This document shows positions 1 to 12,183 of a DNA stretch of 64,000 bases, piece by piece (position 1 is the first letter of the stretch; every line of letters starts with the position of its first letter). Source of the stretch: Rehmannia glutinosa. Taxonomy: Eukaryota; Streptophyta; Magnoliopsida; Lamiales; Orobanchaceae. The stretch spans positions 79,647,262 to 79,711,261 of the forward strand of contig CM071936.1 of assembly GCA_016081115.2 (NCBI GenBank), in the 5' to 3' direction. The translations under genes and the position numbers were made by a program. The notes beneath the pieces are model-generated. The model made no database searches and was not told where the DNA came from. It saw only the letters and a program-made list of their open reading frames with translations.

Positions 1-798
1 ATAAATTACCCGAATACCCGATCGGATACGACATATTTTTAAAAAATTAACCTTTATTTTCATCACCAAATACCAAGATGAGCAGATTACTCATAAAATT
101 GATGAGATTTTTCGTTAATCATCATGCCGCCTTAATTATATGACAATTTAGTATTTTATCCTTTTGTTCTTATATAATTTATCAAGTACTATATCATTCA
201 AGTCTATTTGAATTGCTAATAAATTGGGTAGTACTTTTCAATATTTCATTTTTATCCACTTTTGTTACTCAGAATACAAATTTACCCAATATATTAATAG
301 AATAAATCATCTGATCTGTTCAATAAAAATATATATTTAGCCCAACAATCAAACTGCACTAAAACCTCCATATTAAAAGCCATTCTTGAAACATGAAAAC
401 AATCTCAGACTTTAATTAATTGATGCATTCAATTTTTTTTTTATTTTTTCACCACAAGTTAGAGAATATCCTCTGGGCTTTGACCCCCAAAATTTTCCAT
501 TTCTCAACAAAACAAATTCACTAAATTGCACCCCCAACCCCCATAATGATCCCATACATAATTGTGAAACTTTATTGCATCACCATTAAATCAGTCTGCT
601 AATTATCTCTACACATCAATGAATGTTTTGCAGTTTTCTTTTTTTTTTTTTAATAAAAATCAAATTACCCTAACCCGATTTATCGGGTACCCGACTTTTT
701 TGGGTAAGAGTCGGGTAGCCTTAAATACTACCCGACTAGATCGGGCACTCGACCCGACTACCCCAGAACCCAACTACTCGACCCGATGCCCACCCCTA
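1..798. mobile_element. Right end of a non-autonomous DNA transposon, probably hAT-like
   Basis: The segment at 665-798 is built from repeats of the words CCCGACT, TCGGGT and GACCCGA and ends in TGCCCACCCCTA. Read on the other strand this is TAGGGGTGGGCA followed by a run of CGGGT words, a terminus typical of many plant non-autonomous hAT-like repeats. The first bases of the window (ACCCGAATACCCGATCGG) have the same composition, so the element probably starts upstream of the window. The interior is AT-rich and has no credible coding sequence. The left terminus and target duplication cannot be seen, so the family call is an inference. Confidence 0.4.
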
Positions 799-1690
799 CT
801 TGGTACAGGTGGGTCAACTAAGTTATGAATGTTGGTTTGAACACTTGTAACTGTTTTCACTCATTCCCGAACATCAAAGTGGAAAGCCCTGGAGAGTGTG
901 GTGAGGTTAAGTTTATCTTTTAATGAATCATATACCTAAAAGGTGGAGTGTGGCAGGATACTCTTTATAGGAGACCACCTATATAAGTGAGAAGTATTGG
1001 TTGTTTTTACTTGTAATACTTATGAATCTAAGATATTGTCCAAGGTCGAAATGGATAGAACGTAAGAACAAAACGTGTTAGAACTGTTAATGTAAGTATT
1101 TTTATCTGGGATTACATAAATGGTTGAATAGTTCAAGACATCGTGTCACTAAGCAACTAATACTAAGGAAGGTTCAAAGCCACAAACTACCTATCCTGAT
1201 GCAATAATTGTTTGTCGGAACACTCAAATGAGCCTGCATACATGCATGCATTAATATTCATTCATGTGGGGAATTATTGGAAATTGGTTTTAGGAAATGG
1301 GTTTTGACCCAATTTTGACCAATTATTTACGTGGGACCATTTATTAGTTGTAGAAAATAAATGATATAGTCATAATCTACATCGTGGATAAATGAATTTA
1401 GCATTTTGAATTTCTCAAAACCAATTTCGGGTGAATGAGAAATTAGTGCATAAAGTAAGCCACTTAAATGTCTTTTATATATATAGATATAAAAGAGTGG
1501 GAATGTGGAAAGTCACATCCCACATGAAAAGCATTTCAAATGTTTGACTTCTTTATATAGAGCCTCACCAATAATAAGGAGTAATCATGTCGAGCTTCTT
1601 ATGGTACACCCTAGTGGACCAAGTCAATTTTTGACTAGCCTTGAGCTAGCTCAAAAAGCACCGCACCGTCCCAGCCCAAGCCGGAGCTGA
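799..1690. other. AT-rich stretch without a recognised gene
   Basis: No open frame here looks coding. The part at about 1280-1690 has CAATTTTGACC and CACATCCCACATG words and a TATATATAGATATAAAAG tract. It could be an old promoter or an LTR remnant upstream of the retrotransposon remains, but nothing ties it to a family. Confidence 0.4.
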
Positions 1691-1829
1691 AGCCTTTCAA
1701 GATTCTTAGTCGCATTGGGCGCTTTAGAGGCGCACTTTGTATTTCACAAATACGCATCGTCGTGATGATCGCAGTTGTTGATCAGAAGGCATGATCTGAC
1801 AGTCCAGATCGATCGGGACCAAAGGACGC

Positions 1830-2360
1830 ACTTGTTCTGAAACAACATCTGAACTTTTTGACCAATTAGCTCGTTTTTGCCCAAGGATGGTTCCTAATGA
1901 AGAAGAAAAAGTTAGGATGCTGATAAAAGTACTCCGACCAGAAATGATGTGATCGTTGATGGAGCTAGTCCTCCAAACATGCAGGCCGAACTTATCAAAG
2001 GAGCACTCCGTGCCGAGTACCATGTACAAAAGAACAAAAAGTATCAGCCTCCACAGAACCAGTCTAACAATGAAGGGGTCAACCGAACCAAAACTCAAGA
2101 AAACAACAATAATAACCAAAATTGGAGAAATAGCAAAAGAAAAGGCAACTTTCGAATCACAATAATCGTAGGCGTGAAAAAAGAAGTTAAAAGTCCACAA
2201 TAATACAACAACAATAAAATTATTCTGCCTTGTAACAAATACGGTAAGAAACATCTGGGTAAATGTCGATGGGGAACCAATCAGTACTACTCTTGTGGTC
2301 GTGAAGGTCATATATCTAAGGATTGTCCTACCAATACTAATGTCCAATACCAAAGGAAAA
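1830..2360 (+). pseudogene. gag remnant of the Tekay-type element (C-terminal part with zinc knuckles)
   Basis: Plus-strand frames read FCPRMVPNEEEKVRMLIKVL near 1870-1940, a hallmark of plant chromovirus Gag, then ALRAEYH at about 2008, an Asn/Gln-rich linker, and two degraded CCHC knuckles between 2228 and 2335. The first reads CNKYGKKHLGKC and the second YSCGREGHISKDC; each has lost a cysteine to tyrosine. At least one frameshift and one stop interrupt the frame around 1945-1960. The N-terminal half of Gag is missing, which marks the 5' truncation. In the family Gag forms the particle and binds the RNA template; this copy cannot. Confidence 0.8.
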
Positions 2361-2383
2361 CATCTATTGCTCAACTCAATAAC

Positions 2384-4319
2384 ATGCAAACTACCTTGGA
2401 AGGACCACTCATAATACAAGGTAGACTGGAAGTTGCACCTGCAAATGCTCGCATTTACACTATAACAAAGGAGGAAGCTGCAGTTGAAATCTCTAATGTT
2501 GTCACAGGTCAGATTATCTCACTAACTAAAATTGCATACGTATTTTTTGATACGGCGCTACCCATTCATTTGTATATAGTTCCTTTGCTGGAAAATAACA
2601 AGAAATCTTAAACCATTAACACAAAAAATTGCCACAATATTACCTCCGGAGGATATCCACACATTATCTATCAACGATTCCTTTGATGATTCTCGATAAG
2701 AAATTCTTCGTTGATCTCATTGTGTTGAATATGCACGATTTTAATATTATCCTAGGAATGGATTTGGGAAAATATAACGCTATTATCGAATGTCGACGAA
2801 AAATGGTTAATTTAGAACTAAATAATGGGGAACATTGCGTGTTTTTGGGAGAATCAAATAAGAAATCAAAGATAATTATATCGGCTATGAAGGCGAGAAA
2901 GTTATTGGCTAGTGGGTGCATGGGATTTTTGGCTAATATAGTCGACAAAGGACAAGAAGTGAAGTTGATGATCAATGAAGTGGCAATAGTTCGAGAGTTC
3001 ACTAATGTATTTCCTAAAGACTTGCCAAGAATACCACCAGATATAGAGAAATTGAATTTGAAATTGAACTCGTACTAGGCACAAATCCAATTTCGAAAGC
3101 ACCATATAGAATGACCCCATTAAAGTTAAAAGAATTGCATGCTCAATTAAAAGAACTCCTTGAAAAAGGTTTCATACAACCAAATCATTCACCATGATGA
3201 GCTCCAGTATTATTTGTCAAGAAGAAAGATGGGTCTATGAGATTATGTATTGACTATAGGGAGTTGAATAAAGTGACCATAAAGAATAAATACTCACTAC
3301 CCAGAATTGATGATTTGTTTGACCAATTAAAAGGGGTATCAGTATTTTCAAAAATTGATTTAAGATCTGGTTATCACCAGTTGAAGATAAGAGATGGAGA
3401 TATTTCGAAGACAGCCTTTAGAAGTAGATATGGTCACTATGAATTTATGGTTATGCCTTTTGGTCTTACAAACGCCCCAACAACTTTTATGGATTTGATG
3501 AATCAAGTATTCAAGGATTATCTTGATGAGTTTGTTATAGTATTTATTGACGACATCCTTGTATACTCAAAGAGTCGACAAGAACATGATATACACTTGA
3601 GGATTGTGCTTGAGATATTGAGAGAACATCAATTATATGCAAAATTTTCCAAATGTGGGTTCTGGTTAGATGAAGTGTCATTCTTAGGTCATGTGATATT
3701 AAAAGATGGTGTTAAAGTGGATCCAGGCAAAATAGAGGTTGTTCTAAATTGAAAGTAACCTAAGAATGTAAGTGAAATTAGAAGTTTCTTAGGTTTAGCA
3801 GAGTTACTATCGAAAGTTTGTGGAGGATTTTTCAAAAATAGCGTTGCCTCGACTAACTAACGCGCAAATGGAAAAAGTTTAAATGGTGATGCCTATGATA
3901 GAAGTTTTCAAGAGCTTAAGAATAAATTAACTATATCACCAGTATTGACGATTCTTGAAGGAGAAAAAGGATTCTCTATTTATAGTGATGCTTCAAAAAT
4001 GGACCTTGGTGCAATTCTGATGTAAAATGATAAAGTGATTACTTATGCATCGAGATACTTGAAGGATTATGAAAAGAATTACCCTACTCATGATCTTGCA
4101 TTGGCAGTTGTAGAATTTGCATTGAAAATATGGAGACATTATTTTTATGGAGTCAGATGTAAGATTTGTACATACCATCAGAGCTTGAAATATTTCTTTA
4201 CACAGAAAGAATTAAACATGAGGCAAAGACGATGGCTTGAATTAGTTAAGGATTATGATTGTGAAATCCTTTATCATCCAGGCAAAGAAAATCGAGTATC
4301 GGATGCATTGAGTAGTTAA
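2384..4319 (+). pseudogene. pol remnant: protease, reverse transcriptase and RNase H (Tekay-type)
   Basis: Protease: the active-site region near 2545-2590 reads FFDTALPIH where a D-T/S-G triad is expected, so the glycine is lost; the ILGMD motif follows near 2750. Reverse transcriptase: about 3080-3790, with the palm motif FIDDILVYS near 3545 and FGLTNAP near 3460 in one open segment of 171 codons (3237-3752). Stops include a TGATGA in place of Trp near 3197 and a TGA at 3750. RNase H: about 3940-4319, with THDLALAVVEFALKIWRHY and LRQRRW-like words, ending near HPGKENRVSDALS. The order protease-RT-RNase H is normal for Ty3/gypsy. Several frameshifts, notably around 3790-3960, make it non-functional. 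Confidence 0.88.
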
Positions 4320-4479
4320 TCATCAAGAAAACTCATAGCATTGCATGTTATTCCAAAACCTTTACAAAAAGAGGTTATTGAGTTACAACTTGAAATAATT
4401 TTGAGTCGTTTATCAGCGATAACCTTGACCCTAGTCATTTTTGAGCATATTCAAGCAGGTTAAGAAGAGGACCAACATC

Positions 4480-5815
4480 TATCCAAAATCAAGGAAGAAG
4501 TAATTTTGCATATAATTGGTATATGAGAAAACAGATTATGTTAGAAGCCCATGAAACTCCATACTCCATACACCCAGAAGCTACAAAGATGTATTGGGAC
4601 CTCAAACAAAATATTTAGTGGCATGGCATGAAGAAAAATATTGCGAGTTATGTTAACAAGTGTTTGGCATGTCAACAAGTAAAGGTGGAACATCAAAAGC
4701 CTGCAGGACAGTTGCAACCAATTCATATACCAGAAAGCAAGTGGGAATAAATTGTTATGGATTTTATCATTGGGATGTCTAAGACAACTAATGACTATGA
4801 TGTCATTTGGGTAATTATCGATCGACTTACCAAGTCAGCTCATTTTCTTCCAGTTAAAATTACATTTTCAATGGACAAGTTGGCAGAACTCTACGTCAAA
4901 GAAATAGTTTGCTTACATGGAGTGCCAAAAGACTATTATTTCGGATAGAGATAGTAGATTTACGTCTCACTTTTGGCAGAGTGTACAACGGTCTATGGGT
5001 ACCAAACTAATGTTTAGCACAACCTTCCACCCACAAATCGATGGGCAAACGGAACGAACAAATCGGATTCTTGAAGATATGCTTAGGGCATGCGCTCTTG
5101 ATTTTAAAGGAAATTGGTGCAAATACTTACCACTAGCCGAGTTCGCTTATAATAATAGTTATCTAGCAACAATCGGTATGGCTCCTTATGAGGCATTGTA
5201 TGGGAGACGTTGTCGTTCTCCAATTCATTAGCATGAGGCCACTGAAAAGAAATTTATAGAATCAGAACATATCGAGAAGACTGATTTTGTACAAGAGAAT
5301 TCGGAAACTGTAAAGGTAATCCAAAAAGTAATTAAAACAGCACAAAGTAGACAGAAAAGTTACGTTGATGTTAGGCGAAGACCATTAGAATCCTAAATTG
5401 GGGACTTCGTCTTCATTAAAGTTTCACCAATGAAAGGAATTATGAGATTTGGGAAGAACGGAAAGCTTAGTCCAAGATATGTCGGACCACATATGATTGT
5501 TGAAAGAATTGAAAAAGTTGCTTATAAACTAGAATTACCTCAAGAGATGGCATCATCACATTGTTTTTCATGTATCGATGCTCAAGAAATATGCTTCGGA
5601 TCCTTCACATATCCTTACACCACAATCGATAGAAATTGATGAGAGTTTCAGTTATGAAGAAAAACCCACAACAATACTTGATAGAGGAGTAAAGAAATTG
5701 AGAAAAAAAATAAATTCTTTTAGTCAAAGTATTATGGTGCAACCACAAAGTTAAAGAAGCCACATGGGAGCGTGAAGATGACATAAGAGCCAAATATCAA
5801 CATTTATTCTGAGTT
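4480..5815 (+). pseudogene. pol remnant: integrase with C-terminal chromodomain (Tekay-type)
   Basis: The integrase zinc-binding tail is readable near 4640-4690 as CLACQQVKVEHQKPAG with stops around it. The catalytic core follows: MDFIIGMSKT at 4757, FTSHFWQSVQRSMGTKL near 4960, and the stretch near 5035-5150 with GQTERTN and LPLAEFAYNNSY. A stop replaces Trp at about 5229 (SPIH then TAG). The segment at about 5640-5812 carries a chromodomain: ILDRGVKKLRKK, then EATWEREDD after a frameshift. Chromodomains at the integrase C-terminus define chromoviruses and are thought to steer insertion into heterochromatin. The frame is broken by frameshifts at about 4915-4950 and 5395, so no functional protein is possible. 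Confidence 0.86.
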
Positions 5816-5833
5816 TCAAGGACCAAACTCTTA

Positions 5834-5847
5834 TAAGGTGGGAGGAT
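5834..5847 (+). other. Polypurine tract of the Tekay-type element
   Basis: A purine run (AAGGTGGGAGGA) lies immediately before the TGTAATGCCC start of the 3' LTR. This is the expected position of the plus-strand primer. Confidence 0.75.
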
Positions 5848-6194
5848 TGTAATGCCCATATTTTCTTTAATGATTATATAATTTTATTAATCATAAAGAT
5901 TGATGGTATATTTAACACTAATGATTCATCTAGTGTTATAACAATGAAGAACGTGAGATCGTGTGCTCGAGAAGTTCATGTCAAAATAATAACGATGGTA
6001 TATATGGGACATGAGTTATACATATATTTACTATGATGTGTTATGTGTGTATATATGAGAAATTATATGTTATATTGACATTTTATTATGTTAATCAATT
6101 GATTAAATGAATTATTTTCATGCACTTCAAACTCATATGTAGTTTATGGACTTGATGATATGTTGTTTTAGTTACAACTTTGTGAACGTTTTTC

Positions 6195-6725
6195 CCCATT
6201 GCATAAGGTGATTATTTGGAATTTATGAATATGGTATTTTAAGTACATGTCTTAGGTATATATAGGAACAAGAATTACCTTATTTGAATATGTAAAGTAT
6301 GAGATATGGCCCAAACACTAAAGCATACCAAAACTGAAAATATGTAAATTTTCACAGCAGCATGTGCCACTTTCCCAACGTATTTTTCTTATTAAATAGG
6401 TTTCTTATCTGGAATTTTTGAACATGTTAATTTAGATAAATGTCTTAGGTGTCTATAGAAATAAGAATTACCTTATTTGAATATGTAAAGTATGAGATAT
6501 GGCCCAAATACTAAAGCATGCCAAAACTGAAAATATGAACAATGTACAACAGCATGTGCCACTTTGCCAACATACTTTTCCCATTAAATAAGTTTCTTAT
6601 CTCAGATTTTTTAACATGTTAATTTAGATATATGTCTTAAGTGTCTATATAAAAAAGAATTACCATATTTGAATATGTAAAGTGAGAATTATGGTCCAAA
6701 CATTAAAGCTTGTCAAACCAGAAAA
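6195..6725 (+). repeat. About 192-bp tandem repeat, three copies, inside the LTR
   Basis: The block from a TAAGAATTACC-type word through AAGTATGAGATATGGCCCAAA to CAGCATGTGCCACTTT occurs three times. Landmarks TCTTAGG/TCTTAAG fall at 6250, 6443 and 6635, giving a period of about 192-193 bp. The third copy is the most diverged and is incomplete. Confidence 0.8.
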
Positions 6726-8000
6726 TTATGTGACAGCTTACTATACCCATGTTGTTGTGGTTGTTATGATTTGTATAAAGCAAGTAAAGTGTCATGGTTG
6801 TTCCCTCTTTGAACCAAAAAATTAAAGGCATATTATTCATGATTAAATCACTATGAAGAAAGCAAGAAAAGTAAGGTATTTATCTTATCAATTGGAACAT
6901 GGCTAGCAACTATCATGTGAGGATGTAGGGGTCCTTTTTCAATACTTTAATTTAAGGGACTTGTATCTAGTTATTTTACTGAGAATTCAAGGTTACACAT
7001 AAGAATAAGAGGTGTGTTGATCTGCAAAATTAAGAGAGCCAATAAGTTACTTCATTCTAAATAGTTTCCTCAAAAATCTCTATATGCGCCCTTCAAAGAA
7101 TCAAATCCAACTCTTCACCAAAGTGTGCTTATACTTTTTCATACTACTTACCTTGAATTCAATAGTGCATAACATATATCTACACAAGAATTAATCATAC
7201 AAGTAGTTTCAACAAAGTTGCATCAAAGGATCTAATGAACCAACCATTTTGTTTATACAAGATCTTGTAAGAATTAAGGTATGCATTTCCAAATTCGGTT
7301 TTAATTAGTAAAATATTATGATCTACAAAGTATTGCTTCATGAGTGCTTTTATAGTTTAGAAACACTTGGTATATGTCATATATGCTAGGATAAATTTCC
7401 AGATCCTTATAGTTATTGGTGTTTTTATAATGAATTTTATTTTCTCATTGGACATTCATTCATGAATCTGAAAAATTGTATGATCTCAAATTTTCAAAGC
7501 ATGTGTAGAATGGATATGATTTTATTTATAGTTAATTTTTGGATATGTTATTTCTATATGAATTATTAGTACCCAGTAATTGTAGTAGATTTTTATCTAT
7601 CCAGTTTAAAGGATATATAATTTAGAATCCAATATGCTCATTGTGTACGAAATCCGACGGTTTTAGGACCGGTGTTAAATAATCCTTTTTTTTTTTACTA
7701 TAAATGGATGTTCATTTACCTTAAGAAAATTTTATTACATGTCATTATGTGTTATGTATAATTCTGCAAAGTTTTAGATTCATATGAAATCTAGGTTGTG
7801 AGTTAAAAATCGTTCTTTACAATATGCCCAGACTAGAATATAAGCTGCCTACACTATTGTATTGAGTTAGAAAATTTGAAAATCATGTATTTCACGTCTA
7901 TTTCGTAGAGGAAAAATTTGTGATACTCTATTAGGATATTAGGTATCATGTTACTAAATTTTATATGAATTAGATATTTATATTATCAGATTAATATTTT

Positions 8001-9324
8001 GAGAAAATATCGTATGAGACCATCTTAAAAATCTCTATCCATGAGATGGGTCGGATCCGGTCAAGTGAACAAAAAAACCCGCTGGCCAACAGTTGATCCG
8101 CGGTCAACAAAAAGTCAACAATCTCAAAATGTAGCACGGTAATACTTTTTGAGAAACAAGTAATACGTTTAAGATAAGTAATACTTTTGAGTAAAAAAGT
8201 AATATTTTAATTAGAAAATATAATACTTTTGATAAAAAAAAAAGTGATACTCTTTGTTAAATATGGTGCTGAATGTGATGAAAATGCGCAGTGACTTACA
8301 TAGTGGCTAGCGAAAAAATTGATATGATTTTAAGGAATAAGTGATACTTTTTATTCAACTTGTAATACTTTTCAGTTCAACTTGCAAACTTTTTCACTTA
8401 AACGTGTAATACTTTTTCACTTAAACCTGTAATACTTTTCTTAACATTGTAATACTTTTCAATTCAAAGTGTAATACTTTTCACTTAAACATGTAACAAA
8501 TTTCACTTAAAATTGTAGTGTTTTTTAGTTCATGTAATACTTTTCACTTAAACGTGTAATACTTTTCCTATAAAACAGTAATACCTTTTAAGTTCAATGT
8601 GTAATACTTCTCGATTTAACATATAATATTATTTATTTAGATTTGTAATACTTTTCAATTCAACTTCTAGTAATTTTTACTTAAATATGTAATACTTTTT
8701 ACCAATAATTTATGAAAAGTATATTTACTTCAACAACATATTTTGCAAAAATAAAAACACAAACCTTCATCATACATCCACCATGAATCAAACCTAAATT
8801 GCGACTGAAACTAACAAAAAAAATTTGGAAGAAGATAATATATTCACCTCCATTAGGAATGATGAGGTTTCTTGCTCGTCAAATTATCTATTCAACATTC
8901 TCATGGAAAACCCATTAATCTAACAAAGAAAATATTCCCACAGATGTCAATAAGCTCCATAACCCATTAATCTTCCATAGAAAATCATCTCAGCAACATA
9001 GTTTGAAATTATGGATCTGTTTCTATTGCTGGAGATAATTAATCTGAATAAAAATGAAAATAAGATAGGGATCGAATCTGACCGATCTCACCATGGGCAT
9101 TCCGTTGATACAAATTTCATGGCCATCCGACAACGATGATGACAACAATGGTGGCGGTGACGGGAAACAAAGCAGCGAAGAGAGAGATTGATAGAGAGAG
9201 AGAGAGAAGACATCGGAAAGAATGAACCAACAAAAAAACTGAATCAATTATGCGGGTCGGATTGGACGGGTAGACCCGTTTGACAAATAAGGACCCGGAG
9301 GACGGTTCAATATAAGTCTTTGTC
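8001..9324. mobile_element. Non-autonomous Mutator-like (MULE) element
   Basis: The ends are imperfect inverted repeats. The left end begins GAGAAAATATCGTATGAGACC and continues with GAGATGGGTCGGA; the right end, reverse-complemented, begins GACAAAGACTTATATTGAACC and continues with CCTTATTTGTCAAACGGGTC. This GAGACNGTC...GAGACGGGTC pattern is a common plant TIR. A perfect 9-bp duplication, TAATATTTT, flanks the element (7992-8000 and 9325-9333), the length typical of Mutator-like elements. The 1,324-bp interior has no transposase; it holds a tandem array and a short AG microsatellite near 9180-9210. It inserted into the Tekay LTR and so is younger than that LTR. Confidence 0.8.
8130..8710 (+). 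repeat. Degenerate short tandem array (TAATACTTTT units) in the MULE-like element
   Basis: The word GTAATACTTTT recurs about twenty times, usually spaced by CACTTAAACGT- or TTCAATTCAA-like linkers, giving an irregular period of about 20-30 bp. Copies drift in spacing and sequence. The array is internal to the element and has no coding potential. Confidence 0.75.
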
Positions 9325-10235
9325 TAATATTTTTAATTATGTATAGGTCAGAATTTCCAGTTTTAGAGCATTGGGCTTGATCATGAACTAATAAAGTTTT
9401 ATGAACCTTATTTAGATCATTTATGAAATCTTATAAATATATATAAATGCATTCTTAATGTTTATAATAATTGTATGTGTTTCTCATGAAAATATTTGAC
9501 ATGAACATTCCAAGAAGGCGAGCACATCGTGATCAAGACGTTCATCACCCTTAAGTAAAAGATTTCGTAAGTAAACAAGTTAAGTAAGTACATTCTCACC
9601 TGCAAATGATATAAATTTATGAAATATTTTTTTTTAAGTTACATTGATTTGAACATCTTATATTTGAGCATTCTCTATGAAAGGCATTTATGGCATTCTA
9701 TACAAATTATTGATGAGCTTTTCATAAAATTTATGTATCACGTATTATAAGTGTTACACACCCAATGATAATGTTTGTCCCGCTAGGTAGACTTATTACG
9801 TTTGGTTTGGGATTAGCTACCCTTTTCCTTTCATGACGGCGCGCTAATGATGTTAACGGTGTAACGCTTGGGCCCATAAAAATAAAATGAATATGCGTAT
9901 TTTTGTTTATGCATAGAAATAGATGCAACACTTATTTACAATTATCATGCTCATGTTTATGCTTCCATGACCAAAGTTTCAAAAATATTTTTGTGAGAAT
10001 TCAAATGTGCTTACGAAGCTTAATGCTTATCAAAGTTACACCATGTTGAAGATAAGAATGTAACGAGGATGATTTAAGTTGAATATATGAGGAGTGTATG
10101 TGCAATGATGTGGGATTGGAAATTAAATTACACCAAGAAAGACATTATATTTTATGGTGCTTTCCCCTATCTCTTCCCTTACGCCGGCGGCATATTGATT
10201 TTCCGATCAATCTCCGTCCAGTTTTCCGTCATTGA

Positions 10236-11708
10236 GATGGTGGAATTTCTTCTTCAAGGTCTCACATCGAATTATGCTCGTCTACAATCACAATCTCACC
10301 CTTCAGTCCCATCTTCATTCTATGCGCCCAAAACCCTAGAGTTGCATGGCGGGGTTCTCCAACGTTCTTTGACCTCTCCTCCTCTGATCGACAAGGATTC
10401 TCAATGGTTAGGTTTGGTGTCCCCAGATTCCTACTTGCAGCCACCACAGGAGATGTCCACCCCTCCAAGTGATCCCCAGCGGCGCGCCTTGTTCCCTTCT
10501 AAGGGGGCGGCCGCCTCTCTCCTTTCCCCATGGCAATCGCACGATATGGGGGGGCTGGCCCCCTGGTTGGCTCTTATGGGGGCGCAGGCCTCGCCACCAA
10601 GGCCGCCCCCTCCCAGGGGGGTGATGACCCATGGGCTGCTGTTTGCCATCTTCATGGCATCCCTTCGCATGCCCTCCCAAAGCTATTTGCTCAAATTCTT
10701 TGGGAGTTCTTCTCTGATAGCCTCTTCTCATGTATTGAACCCACGACTTTTGGCTCATGCTACGGATAATAATTTGGGTAAATTTTTTGCTAAAATTGTT
10801 TCAGGTAATTGCTATACTATGGATTCTACTTTCCCCCAGGCCCCAGGCAATCATACTTCATTTTCTCATATTATTTCGGGCAAGATTAATTCTATCCTTA
10901 AACCTTGTTAGGAAGGCGATTATTATTCTTTGACTATTGATGAAAACGTTTACAAATGGCGTCTTATTGAATTCTCTTACTTTTTGATTGGTCGAGTGAT
11001 TTTGGGAAAGGGTAACAAGCCATGGCATACTATGCTTACAATAAACGGCTTTCAAAGAAAATAGATATTTTTGTGTTAAATTTTTGAATGCGCAGGATCG
11101 CTCCCGTGCTCGATTATGTGTTAATTGGGCTCTTAACCCGAAGTACTATTCGTCTTTCTTCTTGGATACGTTTCAACCCTTACAAGGTTCACAATTCCAT
11201 TGCCGGTGTTTGGGTTAGAATTTTTGAGCTCAGTTTGGAATACTGGGACTCCAATACTATTATGGGGATTGCCAGTGCTATTGGTAATCTGATTTAGATT
11301 GATCAGCGCTCATTAGATGGCCCCCTTTGTCATTTCATTCGTGTATTGGTTGAAATAGACCTTGTGAAACCTTTGGAAGATCATATTATGGTGGAACAGG
11401 GTGGACAATGCTCTTTTGTGTCGGTTATCTATGAGAAACTCCCGAGTTCTTCTCTAAGTGTAATATTACGGGACACTCAACCGCTTTCTTTGCCTTACCT
11501 CTCTCGGGGACTTGACTCCAAAATGACATCTAGTTCGCGCGGGGCCATTCGAGCTCCTGATGGACACCATAATTCACAAAAGGGGCGTTCCAGAGTTCAC
11601 AAAGTTTATCGTCCAGTGCCTCAGGCTAAGGGCAAGGGCAAGGCTGTTGATAACTCAATGGAAAACACGGGTTCGACTATGTGGGTCAGCTCTCCATCTG
11701 TGCCATAG
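10236..11708 (+). pseudogene. L1 ORF1 remnant (DUF4283-type RNA-binding protein)
   Basis: The likely start is the ATG at 10236, opening MVEFLLQGLTSNYARLQSQS. A Pro-rich N-terminal part follows. The segment at about 10930-11060 reads VYKWRLIEFSYFLIGRVIL, the start of the DUF4283 domain found in plant L1 ORF1 proteins. It continues at 11160-11480 with VWVRIFELSLEYW, then IGNLI, LVEIDLVKPL and VIYEKLPS. A stop at 10909, frameshifts near 11060-11090 and a stop at 11296 break it. ORF1 proteins bind LINE RNA and help form the transposition particle. The C-terminal CCHC region is not readable. Confidence 0.78.
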
Positions 11709-12183
11709 TCACTTGCCCTAATGACATTCATCTTGGTAATGCTTTTGAGGCTCTTGCCATGGATGATACCGTGAGCATCATTCCTCGGACTCCCCTGCAG
11801 TTACGGCTACTCGTGTCTGGTTCCTAAGCCTCAGGTTTCTAACAACTCCTTTGCTACCTTATCGACCTCGTAGTACGCTCTGACGATACAACATCCCCAG
11901 GAAAAGCCTATTCACACTATTAGTAGAGCATTCCGGGATAGCTCTCTTGATACGGCCAAGTCCCGGATGCTTGATTTGTTGCTCGAGGTCCATCTCTGGC
12001 AATTTGTGACCTCTCGATTATTATGGATTCTATAGAGCCTAAGGAATTAGATGTTGCGGCCTCTAAACGATGGGCGGACTATGCTGACGAAGTATCTAAT
12101 GCTCAGGCGTCCGATCCTGAGGACCATCTTACCTCTGATATTTCCGTGCGCTCAACACGGATTGCTCCCCCACCTATTTCTCA

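Noticed and set aside
1724..2419. Minus-strand 231-codon open frame
   Set aside because: It is antisense to the readable gag remnant with zinc knuckles, and its composition is that of a shadow frame.
8330..8700. Regular repeats that could be mistaken for a CRISPR array
   Set aside because: Spacing is irregular, the 'spacers' are related to each other, the setting is a plant transposon, and there are no cas genes.
10408..10758. Minus-strand 116-codon Gly/Arg-rich frame
   Set aside because: Antisense to the GC-rich, Pro-rich N-terminal part of LINE ORF1.
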